Part shown: piece by piece, positions 8,360-19,900 of the stretch
Numbering within the stretch: position 1 is the stretch's first letter
How the letters are laid out: each line of letters begins with the position of its first letter
Program-made: the position numbers and the translations under genes
Notes under the pieces: generated by a model
Told to the model about the DNA's origin: nothing
The model's input: the letters and a program-made list of their open reading frames with translations, nothing else
The model's database searches: none
DNA from: CAZIFG01 sp964539135
Lineage (GTDB): Bacteria; Margulisbacteria; Marinamargulisbacteria; GCA-2716485; CAZIFG01
Assembly: GCA_964539135.1 (NCBI GenBank)
Contig: CAZIFG010000005.1
Span: 26,071 to 90,070 of the forward strand
Length of the DNA stretch: 64,000 nt
Direction: 5' to 3'

Positions 8360-9169
8360 CTAAATCATTTTCACAGACGAAAATTCAAAAAACTGAGCAA
8401 TTTTCACCTTAGCAAGGGCCGAATCCATCGGGGCACCATCCAATATTTTTTCCAAGGGGACATATTTAACCGAAACATCCACAGGCGACACAAAAGAGGC
8501 CAAAGGATAGGATTCAAACCCCGTTAATTTTAAAAGATAGCAGTCAATAGAGGGGGTAACGAGGTCCTGAAGGTCTTGTATCATCAGCAGTTGGGATTCA
8601 TATCGAGGATTTGCATAATTAAAATTTAAGGGAACGACAACGGGGTAGCCGTCTTTAAGAAGACTTTTAATGGCAGCGGCATTGGCGGGGTAATTTTGAT
8701 CGGGGTAAGAAATAAGGCGAAAGAGTCGACCGAGGAAAGCCCAGGGGATAAAAAAAGAGGCTCTAAAGGCCGCCATTTTAGGGCGGAGGGGCACAATAAC
8801 AGGGCATTTAAACAGTTGAGTCATATAAAGGGACCCCATATCATGGGTACGAAGCGTAAAAATAAGGGTGGGTTTAGAAAAAGAGGTGGGCAAAGGCGTT
8901 GTGGCATAGTGATCCATGCCTCTATAAACAAAATACCATTTAAAGTAGTGGCGAATCAGCCAGGCATAGGCATTTTTACGCTGTGAAGGGGTAAACATAA
9001 AGAGGATCAAAATCCCCAAATAGAGGGCTAAAAAATAAAAAAACCAAACAAAAAAGAGAACATGGCTCCACAGTTTATAGTACTTAAGGGCTTTAAGGCG
9101 TTGGATATCAAACTGTCTATGATCCACGGCCTTTTGAAGTTGCTGAATAGGATCTTGTTCTAAAGTCAT
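8360..9169 (-). CDS. Membrane protein resembling a degenerate PlsC-type acyltransferase
   Basis: A 269-aa protein with a hydrophobic N-terminal region (about 33-60) and a soluble remainder. From residue 103 the order of motifs resembles lysophospholipid acyltransferases: a beta strand, THDMGS with His109, then K-x-x-x-F...IPWAFLGRLFRLI, and GYPVVVPLNFNY where PlsC has a VxxFPEGTR box. The catalytic Asp of HX4D is replaced by Leu and the FPEGT box is not conserved, so activity is doubtful. It is the last gene of the minus-strand operon led by the giant gene, starting 2 bp after its neighbour's stop. It might modify or anchor a product of that operon. The family call is tentative. Confidence 0.45.
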   Translation of the reverse strand: MTLEQDPIQQLQKAVDHRQFDIQRLKALKYYKLWSHVLFFVWFFYFLALYLGILILFMFTPSQRKNAYAWLIRHYFKWYFVYRGMDHYATTPLPTSFSKPTLIFTLRTHDMGSLYMTQLFKCPVIVPLRPKMAAFRASFFIPWAFLGRLFRLISYPDQNYPANAAAIKSLLKDGYPVVVPLNFNYANPRYESQLLMIQDLQDLVTPSIDCYLLKLTGFESYPLASFVSPVDVSVKYVPLEKILDGAPMDSALAKVKIAQFFEFSSVKMI

Positions 9170-9171
9170 GC

Positions 9172-9786
9172 TTACAAAACCTTTCCTTTATCTTGGTTCA
9201 AGAGATCATCAAGCTTTTTCTGGCGTTCTTTAAAGCGGCGTTCAACACCTTGCGCTCTATTGGTGGTTTCAATTTCATCGGGGGTAACGGGAGCCAATTT
9301 AGAGGGCGAAATGACCTCTTTTTGAGCGGATACGTCTTGAGTCTTAGCGTTAGGAACGGCGCCAGACTCTACACGCACCCCTTTGGGTGCTTTAACGGCA
9401 TCGACAACAGGCGCGGGTGTGGGTTTAATCTGTGTATAATTTTTTTCAGCAAAATAACCAGGCGGGGGGGAGGGGGCTGCGGGCGGTTTGTAGGTAAAGG
9501 GTTGTGTTGGAACCTCAGGCGTTTTTTGAGGCGCTTCTGTATGGGATTCTGGAGAAACGACGGGTTTGAAGGCGGGGCGTTTAACAAGATCGGAAACAGA
9601 AAACGGCAGAGGAGTGACTTCAAAAAGATCGGGGACATTGGGCATAGAGGCTTTGGGGGGAAGGGCCTGTCTCATAATTTGGCGTTGTGCCATAAGAAAA
9701 TCTGATCCAAACTGAGCCAAAACGTCTTGAGGGCTGCGATCCGATTCAAAAAGATCGGGGCTAAGATACGGCGTGGACTCCGTCAT
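9172..9786 (-). CDS. Proline-rich hypothetical protein
   Basis: A 204-aa protein of no recognised family. Residues about 70-170 are rich in Pro, Ala, Val and Lys and look disordered (PPAAPSPPPGYF). The last 25 residues (ERRFKERQKKLDDLL) are a charged amphipathic helix, possibly a coiled coil. There is no signal peptide. Its ATG overlaps the stop of the preceding gene (ATGA), so the two are translationally coupled within the giant-gene operon. Its shape suggests a linker, scaffold or chaperone-like partner of the membrane-anchored coiled-coil protein encoded just before it, but this is inference. Confidence 0.6.
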   Translation of the reverse strand: MTESTPYLSPDLFESDRSPQDVLAQFGSDFLMAQRQIMRQALPPKASMPNVPDLFEVTPLPFSVSDLVKRPAFKPVVSPESHTEAPQKTPEVPTQPFTYKPPAAPSPPPGYFAEKNYTQIKPTPAPVVDAVKAPKGVRVESGAVPNAKTQDVSAQKEVISPSKLAPVTPDEIETTNRAQGVERRFKERQKKLDDLLNQDKGKVL

Positions 9787-10097
9787 GATTTTTTAGGAGG
9801 TGCGGCCGGAATATCGGGCCTATCAAGATTAGAAGACGGTATAGATTGGGCATTTTTTTTAAGTTCATTTTGAATGCTTAAAATACTGTGATCCAAGCGA
9901 TTTCGATTTTGATTGAGCTGGTCTAAAATGGTTTCTATGCGCTTCTCAGAGGCCATCATATCTTCTTTTAATTTAGCGCGCATGCGATGCGCATTTAAAA
10001 CGGTAACGGTATCTCGAATGATAAAAAACGCAAAAACAGAGCCTATCACCACAAAAACCAAATAATTGTCACGTAAAAAAGATAAAAAACTCTCCAT
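9783..10097 (-). CDS. Membrane-anchored coiled-coil protein
   Basis: A 104-aa protein. Residues about 11-27 (NYLVFVVIGSVFAFFII) form one membrane helix. It is followed by a long helical, heptad-like stretch (about 35-85, with MMASEKRIETILDQLNQNR) and a short Pro-rich tail. The predicted topology has a short periplasmic N-terminus and a coiled coil in the cytoplasm, though orientation is uncertain. An AGGAG ribosome site lies about 5 nt before the ATG. It sits inside the operon of the giant gene, overlapping the next gene by 4 nt. Small single-helix coiled-coil proteins often tether large complexes to the membrane. No family is recognised. Confidence 0.65.
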   Translation of the reverse strand: MESFLSFLRDNYLVFVVIGSVFAFFIIRDTVTVLNAHRMRAKLKEDMMASEKRIETILDQLNQNRNRLDHSILSIQNELKKNAQSIPSSNLDRPDIPAAPPKKS

Positions 10098-10106
10098 AAA
10101 ATACTC

Positions 10107-10940
10107 CTATAAGTAATCCAGTACGCGACCATTATAATCAGGGTTCGCGGACACATAATGATCGATATCCTGTAACAGTTTACAATAAAACAGGCGCTTC
10201 TCAAATGAGCGAATTGTATCATAGGCATAGAGGGCATCAAAAAGCATCTCTAAGAAGTAGTCAGGCAGTTGATCCATGACTTTTAAGACCCATTCTGTAG
10301 AGGGGAATGTTTTAAACGAAAGAATCAAGCGAGAAATAGGCTGTTGAAGGGCCGGTTGTAAATCGGGAAAAAGCGCCATATAGGGTTGAAGGGCATAATA
10401 ACATTTAAGCGTAATGCCAAATTGCTCAGGGCCAGACAGTTCTGGAAGTTCCGGAATCACCGTATCCAGAATATCTTCGGCAAGGCTTAAAAGAGAATCC
10501 AAGGGCAAGGTGGGGGCATTGGGGTAGCGCTTTAAAAAACTCGAAAGAGAGAGGTCTGGGGCTAAAATATCCTGAGCTAAGGCATTAAAATAAGGCAGGT
10601 AATCGGTGTCAGTGTCGCCATCTGAAGCGGCGGTAGGGGCAGCAGGTGTTGCGGTAAGGTTTGTAAATAAATAGGTGTCTGTAGGCAGTCGTTTTTTAAC
10701 TTGAGAAAGAATACGGGGATCCATTAAGGAAAAAACAGCCGATCTATCGGTAGAATCTAGGGCCTTTAAAAAATCAAATAAAAAATCGGCGTTTAGGTCC
10801 GGTGTAATGATTTGAGAGAGGGCATAATGCTCATCGGGTTTCATGGGCGTGGGCAGTGCTTTTCGATCGATAAGAACCGTTTTAAGGGCATCACCTGTAA
10901 AGGCAATTTGGGTAGGGGAAAGGTTAAGCGTAGGCATCAT
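10107..10940 (-). CDS. Hypothetical helical protein coupled to the giant gene
   Basis: A 277-aa soluble protein, not recognised. Predicted content is mostly helical, with Leu/Pro/Asp-rich repeats (for example LDSTDRSAVFSLMDPRILSQV at about 60-80, which has the LxxLxP pattern of alpha-solenoids) and a short Thr/Ala/Asp-rich linker near residue 105. There is no signal peptide and no membrane segment. Its ATG overlaps the stop of the 5,563-codon gene (ATGA), so it is made in step with the giant protein. This suggests a stoichiometric partner or dedicated chaperone, but there is no motif to prove it. Confidence 0.65.
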   Translation of the reverse strand: MMPTLNLSPTQIAFTGDALKTVLIDRKALPTPMKPDEHYALSQIITPDLNADFLFDFLKALDSTDRSAVFSLMDPRILSQVKKRLPTDTYLFTNLTATPAAPTAASDGDTDTDYLPYFNALAQDILAPDLSLSSFLKRYPNAPTLPLDSLLSLAEDILDTVIPELPELSGPEQFGITLKCYYALQPYMALFPDLQPALQQPISRLILSFKTFPSTEWVLKVMDQLPDYFLEMLFDALYAYDTIRSFEKRLFYCKLLQDIDHYVSANPDYNGRVLDYL

Positions 10941-13900
10941 TCATACCCTCCTTCATAGTCAAATTCAGAACCTCGAGGAGCGTCCCTATCATCAAATGTA
11001 AAATCAGGATCATCCCAATTATCAAGGGCATCATTTCCATCTACAGTGCTCGCATCATCAGCCCCTAGATCCGCGAAAAGAGGCACGCCACCTACAGTAC
11101 TACCATCACCGCTACCTACAGTACTCGTATCATCCCCATCTACAGTGCTCGCATCATCAGTCCCACCTACAGGACTCGTATCACCCCCAGTGGGGGCTTT
11201 CAGAGCAAACAAAATTTGAGGCAAGGTAGCTTTTTGGTCAGCCACAGAGCTTGAGGAGAAGCCTTTTAAAAGCGTATGTGCAGGTGCATCTTCTGCGAGG
11301 CGGTAACGAGGTCTATCAAAGGTGTCAATGAAGGCACCAGAATCACCTTTAATGCCACCCGCACGAGCAGGGGCTTGACCAGAAACGGTATAACGGTAGA
11401 GACCTTGCTCCTCTTGAAGAGGATTATAACCCAAGCTTTTTAAGGTAGCAGCATCAACGGATTCCGTGAGCAAACGCACCGCAGTGGGTAAAAAATGAGC
11501 TTCCTGATCTGAGCCTGTTAAGCCTTGAAGCAGCGTCGTTAAGGTTACACCTTGAGACCGAGCATGCTGAAGTAAAGTGACCCCCAGTTTTTTAAGCGCG
11601 TCTTTAGGCACAGCCGACTGGCTAGACATCTCCTTTAAGCTGATGAGTACAGTCATCAAGCTCGAGGGGCTGGAATTAACGAGTGGCGGCTTGGTGGCTA
11701 TAGAAGAAACATCAGAGATGCTCGATGAATCGGAATACACAGAAGACGCATCATCATCAGAAACAGGGGCAGCAGAACCTCCCAAACAAATGGCTTTCAA
11801 CGCATCATAACTTGCCTGTGGCGTAGTAGCGGGTAAAAGGCTATCAAATAGAATCTTAGCTGAAGAGTCCGACACTTTAGCGCTAAGGTGTAACTGATCA
11901 AACAAGGCCTGTGCAGAAGATTTATGAGCAGATCCCCACTCGACAGGGTAAGTAGGCCTAGTCGTATCCACAGCCGCCGCATGGAACTGTCTGAATTCAT
12001 GAGGAAATTTAAGGGCAATATCAGCAAGAAGTTGAGCCTGTGTTCGAGTTTCAGAATGATGAACAGGATTTGTAAGGCCCACCAACAAGCGCTGAACATT
12101 CGTGCGAAGGGTGGTAAAGGGGCGAATAGAAGGATCTGTAGAGGGCGTATTAAAAACAGCACCCGAGCCTACAAAATTCAGGATGTCACGACGGGCATCG
12201 GCAGATAGTTGAGGGTGCAGAAGCATGGAAAGCAAAAGAGGTCGACCGTCGGCCCCTATGGTTTCTTTAGCCGACAGCAGAAAACGTTCAAATCCCTCTC
12301 TTTTGAATTTTTGTTTTTCAGGTTTCAGCGAAGGATCGTTAAAATTGGCATATCGGTTTAAGACATGAACCTGATCATCAACATGGAGGCGTGTGCTTAA
12401 ATAAGAATCAGCATATTGAGAACCGCTCCATTTTTTACTACCCCGTATATCTGCGTGGGTATGTACAGAACGGGTGACATCTACTGTACGTTCATTGGGC
12501 AAAAATAAAAGATCTTCACCATACCCCGACGAAAAGGCACTTAAAACCATTTCGCGAGGGCTTTGAACAGCACAAATAGTGTCGTGAATAGTACGTAAAG
12601 CATCTTCTTTTAAATTTAAATGAGGAAAATCACTTAAATCTACCATGCGATCTCGAGGCATAGAAATAACGCCGCCTGTTGCAAAACCCTGTTCTTTAAG
12701 CCGCGCAAGGAGCGTACCAGCAGGAAGCTCATAATTGGTTTCAAGTTGAGAAAGAGTCCGATATCCCTCTTGTTCTTTGTTAAAGGCAGCATTTAAGGTA
12801 TCGACAGCGGTTTTAAGTTCAGGAGATAAGGACGGAGAGCTTCCGGCGCTAATAGCGGGATTGGGGGAAAGACTCCCTTGAATGGTTTGTAAGTCTTGGA
12901 AATCTTGCCACGCATGTTTTAAAATCAGGGCGGATAATCGAGCTTGAATGGCATTTGCCCGTTCAGCCCGTTCACCAGCACCTGTAAGTTCATCATGATC
13001 CGCACGCAGCTCTTTAATAACGTCGAGGCTATCTAATTTAGCAAAAGACATAATCGCACGGGCATCGAAACCGGATTCAAAAAGTTGAGGGTTAAACGAT
13101 CTCGAGGTCGCAGCGGGATCAGAACCATCTAAAATAGCAGTGCCATCAGCAGCACTGCTTAATTGAACAAAAAGCTGATCAACAGTAGCCTGTTTGTCTG
13201 CAGAGGTCGGAAAGTCAATATCATCTAATGCTGCGGCAAGGCTTTGTTTAGACAGCCCTTGATTAATGGGCCGCATGACAAATCCTCGGTCATCTAAAAT
13301 GGGTTTGGCACCCAAAATTTGGCGGTCAGGAGAAATCACTTTAAGGGCACGTAAGTTGGCTGTACCGATGGCTGGATCTAAATTATCAACAGAACCATAT
13401 CGAGACACCTGTCCGGTGACTTTAGATAAATCCTGTTCAGAACTCCCAACGGCACCTGCTTGAGTAGCATCATGACTGCTTGCACTTACATTGGCATGGC
13501 TGGTCATCAATTTCAACAGAAAATCAGGGTTAAGGCGAGGACCTGAAATGGGTTGATATTTAGACATGGCCGCTGCAAATTGACCCAAAAGTTGGAGCGT
13601 CTCTTGATTTTCAGGAGTAGTAGGATCCTGCATGGCAAATTTAGCCAGATTTTCAAGGTGAATGCGTAGATTTTGGTAGCGGTCTTTCCAGGGGGCGCCA
13701 GGGGCAAGTTCTAAGGCACGGATATTAACAGGACCATCTTTAGACTGAGTATTACCTTCCAAAATTAAGGATTTAAGCAGAGATTCTGTCTCAGTAGGCG
13801 ACAAAGGATCCGATTTAGATAGCAAGTCTTTAGCTGCATCCCTACTTTCTGTAACGCGGTCCGCATCGATACGATGTTGAACGGGGGATAAATAGGAATA

Positions 13901-16900
13901 AAAGAGGCCCCTTGTATCTGTAAATTTATCGAGCATAGCCTGACGAAGGGGAGAATCTTTAGGGAGACTCATGATAAACTTGTAATCTTTTTCAATAGAG
14001 GTCGCAATAGATTTACCAGAGGAAATAGCCTCGTGAGACACTAGGGTTTTAAATAAAAGGTTGGTCACAAATTTAATCTGCTTTTTGTCGCTTCCAGCTG
14101 TTTTACCCATAGTTTTTAAAATCTCTCGAGATTCTATGGGGTGCGACGCCAAAAACTGTTCCATTTGTCGGGTAATACCAGCGAGTTGCTCCTTTCCAAT
14201 CGTAGGGTTAAGAGGGCCTTGAAGGGCCTGTAAAAAGGGAATCGTATTTTGAATATCTGCTTTTAATGTGGTGTGAGGGAAATTAGGATGCTCAGGACGC
14301 ATAACAGAACGCGTAAGCGACGCCATTAGACGAGAAAATTGGTGCAGTTTGGACGGATGAGAGAGTTTTAGCGTTTCATACAGCGTCGTTAAAAATGTGG
14401 CATCCTTTGAAAATAACAGTTTCGCAAGCGGTTCTGGCAATTTAGATCCAAATTCATGCCGAGTAGTAACAGCAAGAAGCTGATCAAAGACAGCGTCAGA
14501 TGATCCTGGAGACCGAGACAGGATGTCCATGAGGCTAGAAGGATTAGAAGCAATAGCCGTTTGAATCTCCTGCTTTGAAACAGTTGGCGTGCTCGTAGTA
14601 TCAACCAAGGGGACAGTCGCTTTGAGTATAGACGGTAGCGTAGCGGCGTCTGGACTGCTTCTCATCCATCCGGCAAGGCTAAGGCCAGCAGGAGAAGACA
14701 GAGCCTCTGTAAGTGCTTTAGACTGAGGACCAGAGGCAAAGGCCCCAAGAGCAGAAAAGCGTGCCGCGTCTGATCCAAAAGAAGTGTCAGTTTTTAAGGC
14801 AGTAACAGCTGTAAGAATAGCTGAGGTATCCCCACTTGTTAGGGCTTTATGAAGGTTAACCAGTGTTCCCGTTGGTTCAGGGGTGTCTTTAGATAGTGGC
14901 GGATAAGTAGTAGGATTAAGGGTAAGGGTGGACGGTAAGAGAGCTCTAAACAGCGCTCGATCTGCAAGGGAAAGACTATTAATAGAAACTGAAAGATCTG
15001 AAAGATGATCATCTTTCAGAAGCCCCTTCTGGGACATCTCAGAAAGTGTGGAGGCAAGTTTAACAACCCCAATAGAGGGATTTGAAAAGGACGTTAACTC
15101 ACGAACCAGCTGACCTGCAGTCATGCCACTTAAATCTCTAACTGCAGAATGCGCTTGAAGTTTCGCATCAGGCAGAACCGCAGAAAGACGCCCAAGATGT
15201 GTATTCGTAATGCCTGGAACGCCATCTAAAACACCAGGAAGTGCCGTATTGATAATCCCTGTAAGAGCAGGATCTGCCAGATCTGGCAAGCCCCCAGTTG
15301 CTAGGGCAGGAAAGGAAGCAACCGCCCGAAGGGTGGCTTTAGCCAATTCCTGAGTAATATCACTGAATAAGGCTCTAAGTTGAGGTGTAGGCGCTGTAAC
15401 CGTCGCCATCAACTTCAGAAGAGCCCCCAGAGATTCAGGGGAGCAGGTAGGCTGTAATTTAAGAAAATTATCCACAGTAGGAGGCGTTTGAGTTTTTAAG
15501 GCTTCTTTATGAGCGGCAACTTCAGCGCGAATACCGGCATAAGCAGCCGCATTAAATTGAAGAGTGTAGTCAGCCCCAGGCTGAATACTAGCTGTTAATC
15601 GTTTGGTCTGATCTAACATGCGTCTAAATCCAGGCATTAGAGTATCGGCTTCAGCGTCTTTAAGCGGCGCTAAAAGTCGATTAAGGGTACCTTTATCATG
15701 GGTAAGGTTGGCAGGATTAATCTCCGTGAGGATTCGTGTTCTATCAGCAGGAGAAACAGTTAAAAGAGCTTTGGCCGCAGAAGGATTCACTTGAGCCATC
15801 AATACAAGCGATCTTTCGGGATGGGGCGTACCAAGAAGGGCATTCAAATCACCAAAAGTACCATCTGGTTTAAAGAAAGCATCATTGTCCTTAACCAATT
15901 GAAGATCGGCAGGAACAGCATCGCCATAAGGTGAATCATCTAAGGACTGCAAAAGCTTTAGATAAGCTTGAGGGAAGTTATCTTTAATAGCCGTCAAGCC
16001 AGCTTGAGACGGTGGCGTACCCAGCGCTGTTCCAAGTGTACTAATATCCCCAGATTGAAGGGCAGTGTGCTGGGCGGCATTAAGCTCGCTTAAAGCAGCA
16101 GGAAGAGGTGCGGGGCCTGCAGGCACAGGCACAGCGCCCGGTGCCGAAAGCGTAACAGTTAAGTGCGTATCCGCCTCTAAGAAAAGCTGACAGAGGGTAG
16201 AAACACCTTGAAGTTGAGCATAATATTCTGGATTGGGAACTTCACTAGAAAGAAGGTCTCCAGAGCGATCTTGAAAGTCCATTAATTTTTGAGTTTGTTT
16301 CTGAATTGTCTCAATTTGAGCTTTTGAAAGTGAAGCGGGTACCGCACGCATTCCCAATGCAACGGAAATAGTAGCGTCGCTATCAGATAAAACGCGTTGG
16401 GAGATAAGGGCATTAAGGTGGGTTTGCAGTGTAGTTTGTAAGCGGGTCACCTGAGTTTGTGCTGCAGCAAGAGCGGTAGCATTAGATTTATCAATACCAG
16501 CCATCACCGCCATAACTGCTTTTTCCATATTTTTAATAACATTGATGGTAGATTGGGGCTCTGCACCCGTTCCAACATGAGTAACAACTTCTTGAGACAG
16601 TGAAGTCAGCAAATCCACCGCTTTAGCAGGGTTAGTTCTGGCAATAGCCACAAGAGCATCTGTAAATCCAGCAACTTTATGATTAGAGGCAAAAGAACCC
16701 CAAATTCTATCCACAGGGCGTATGCCCAGAGGACCCATTAAGGCAGCGCCTGCAGCAGCCCCCTGAACCCCATTCACAAGCTCTGTTTTAAAGAAGGTTG
16801 CCAATTCTTGATGAGACTGGAGGTTTGTTCCCAGAGTAGTAAGGAAGGTTTCCAGTTTATCCTGATCCAGAAGAAGCACTTTATTCGCAATCTCCAGAGC

Positions 16901-19900
16901 GAATTTACGAACAACATCCCGATTGATAGGCCCATCTAGCTTTTTGAGGAACTCTGCAAGTTCTTGAGCCGCTGCAGCAGGATCTGTAGAAAGCTTGTCT
17001 TTAATCGCATCTAAAAATTGATCTCTAACAGCCTTTAAATCGGTAAGATTGGGATCTTCAGGGGCGGCCGTTTCTGGATCTATAAGCACCCGGAGCGCAG
17101 GCTCTGTTAATTTAGCAGCTTTAGAGAGAATATCGGTCTTGTCCTTAAGTTCTTTAACCGCTAAAACAGCGGTGGCGCGAGACGCTTCCTGACCTTTAAG
17201 GTGAGCTTTAAAGTCAACAAGATGGGCTAAAAGCTTGGCATTGGCACCTGGTTTAGATAAGTCTGCAATAAGTGCATCTAAAAGCCCATTACCACTATCC
17301 GCCAATTTTTTAACAAGGGCTTGAGGCTTTGTAGAATCATTAAAGTTAGCAATAAGATTAGCCCCATCGGAATCAGCTTCAAGGAAGGATTGCACGAAGG
17401 TTTTATCACTAAAAATATCAGATTGGTGGATACGATCGGAAAAATTTTGTCTGGCAATCAAAGCGTCATTTGCATTATGATCAGCCTCTCGTATGACAGA
17501 GCCCTTGGCACCTTTATTAAGCCCAAACAAAGAAAAGGAAAATTTAGAGGAGCCAGCAAAGGTTCTTTTCAGCATGGTCCATCCTGCTGTACCTGCAGCG
17601 CCAAGCCAAGATTTACCTCTTAGATCCACAGATTTCGACGTGGGCGAAATAAAGCTTTGAGTGCCATTTTCAGCGGTAGACTCTTCAAGAGCTTTAAGGA
17701 CAAAATTACGAGTTTCAGAGTCGTCTTTACCACTATCAATTTTCCCAATAGCCTTAGTCAGCATAGAAAGCAAGTGTTTATTACGATCACGGCTGAGTTC
17801 ATAAAACAAATGACGGAGCACACGCGCTTGGACCTGATTTTGTGGATCCGCAAAAGCCTGTAAATAAGCCGCTGTTTTTTGAATAGCAGCGGTTTGTTCG
17901 GGCGAACCATCTTCTGCCAAGTAAGCCTGTGTCAAAAGAGAGTTAAGTTGAACCCCAGCGCCAGACTCTGCATGTTGAAGAAGGGCGTAGCCAGAGTCGA
18001 ATTGACTAAGAGTAGTCAAGTTTTGAGAAGTAAGCTTACCCTGAGCAGCTGCAACGCCCTCGGGGCTACCATCTAATAAACGAGTGCCAGAAAGCCCTTG
18101 AACCAAGTCTCTATTGGCCGCAGCTTCTCGCATTTGGAGCATTTCTGTTTTTTTGGAATTGAACATAGCATCTTCTGGGAAAAGGAGTTTCAATTGAGCC
18201 TCTTCGTCTGCACTTAATGTTTTAGAGGCATAAAGCTTAGTTGTAAGACTAGTAGAGGCATCTGTAGGATTAGAAGCAGATTTTTGAATCAATGTAGCTC
18301 TATCTAAACTGGATGTTAAAATAGCCCGCGCTTTAAGGGCAGAAGACTCAAACAGAATGTCTCGAATTTTATCAAGATGCGCTTTTTGTGTGGGATCAGG
18401 GTTAGCTTCGTAAGCCTTCTTGAGTGCATCTAAAATGGCGACATGCCGTGCTTCAGAGGTCGCGCTATCGTTAAAGGTGGTTTCTCCGGCATCTGCAGAT
18501 TCTTGAAGCATGGTCTGCATCTTCTGAAGAGTGTCATCATCTGCAAGTTTAGGAGAGCGAGGACCAAGGGATTCCGGCCCACGCATTGCCTTAATGGCAT
18601 TCAGTGCTTTGATATGATTCCGTTGCATAACCCCAAGGGCGACCTGTTGACGGCGTGTCAGACGAACCCCATCCAAGTCTGTTGCTTTGTCTAAAGCCAA
18701 AATGGCTTTATCCTGCTGCTCCAAGCGTGTGGAATCCCTATCCGCAACAACATCTAAATCAGGGTTTAGCGCCTGTTCCAGGCTGGCTTCAGTCAATTTA
18801 CGAGATTTATCGGCTTCTAAACGGTGTTCCGCGCGGATCTCTTCAAATGTCGTGGCTTTTTTCTTGGAAAGTTTAGGATCTTTGGCATCGCCCAAAGTAT
18901 CCAAAGCTTCGCCCAAGGAATAGCCGCGTAATTTTCGAATCTTACCGTGGTCTCGAATGTCTCTATTTAAAAAGGACAGGGAATCTGAAACATCATTTCG
19001 AAACCCAATCATATGAAAAAACTGGAAGATTTTAATTAAAAGCAGCGCAAGAAGCTCAATGGCAATAATACCCGCCGTTAAGGCCCCATCTCCAATCGCA
19101 AGCCCAAAAGTTTTAAGCTTACTTTTAGCAACCTCAGCTTCTTTGGGTAAGGCATCTCGTTTGGCTTGAATCACTTTATCAAATTCAGCACGTGCTTCTG
19201 CGACTGTAGTGGGTTTTGCATCAGAGCCTAAGCTTTCAAGTGTGCCCTTGAATTTTTCTAATTTCTCGTCCTCACTAAGCTTAGAAAGCGCCTTCTCAGA
19301 ATGGTTGGCAACAACAGTATCCAAGGTATCCTTTTTTTCAGTGATCTCAGCACGGTTCAGTTTTTCATTGCGTTTGCCTTCTTGTTTAAGCTGCTTAAAG
19401 GTAGAACGAAGAGAATCGGTATCCAAAAGCAACTTTTCTTTAGAATAGGCACGCGAAAGTGCTTTTTGGATCACCTTGCGATCCGCATTTGTAAGGGGGG
19501 TGGTATTGCCTTGCAAAAACTTATCAATATCCGAAACCGAAAGCGGGAATTTTGTATTTGCGAACTGAGACTTGGCAGATCGAGAAAACATACTAAGAAA
19601 TCTGGAAATGAAGTTTGGAAAGATTTTGTTTTTAACACTATCTCTAGCGGCCTTAAGTATTTTTAATTCAGCAGTAGAGTCCTCTTTAGCTTTTTCTAGG
19701 GCTGTTGACGCATCCTGGAAACTAACCTCAGAGGCCTTTTCTAGGGCCTTAGCAGCGGCAGCACTCTTTGCTTGCAGTGCAGTATTGGAGGGGTCAGATG
19801 CAGCTGCTTCAGCAGCTTTTGTATAGGCTTCAGTCGCAGCTGAAACACGTTTTTTAAAATCGGCATGATCTTTAGCTAGCGCTTCTAAGCGAGCACTTGC

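Noticed and set aside
8696..9705. Plus-strand frames of 96 and 170 aa
   Set aside because: They are antisense to two minus-strand genes, with low-complexity Gly/Arg/Phe composition and no start signals.
11034..11190. CRISPR array
   Set aside because: The repeats are short, in frame and coding, with no unique spacers and no cas genes.
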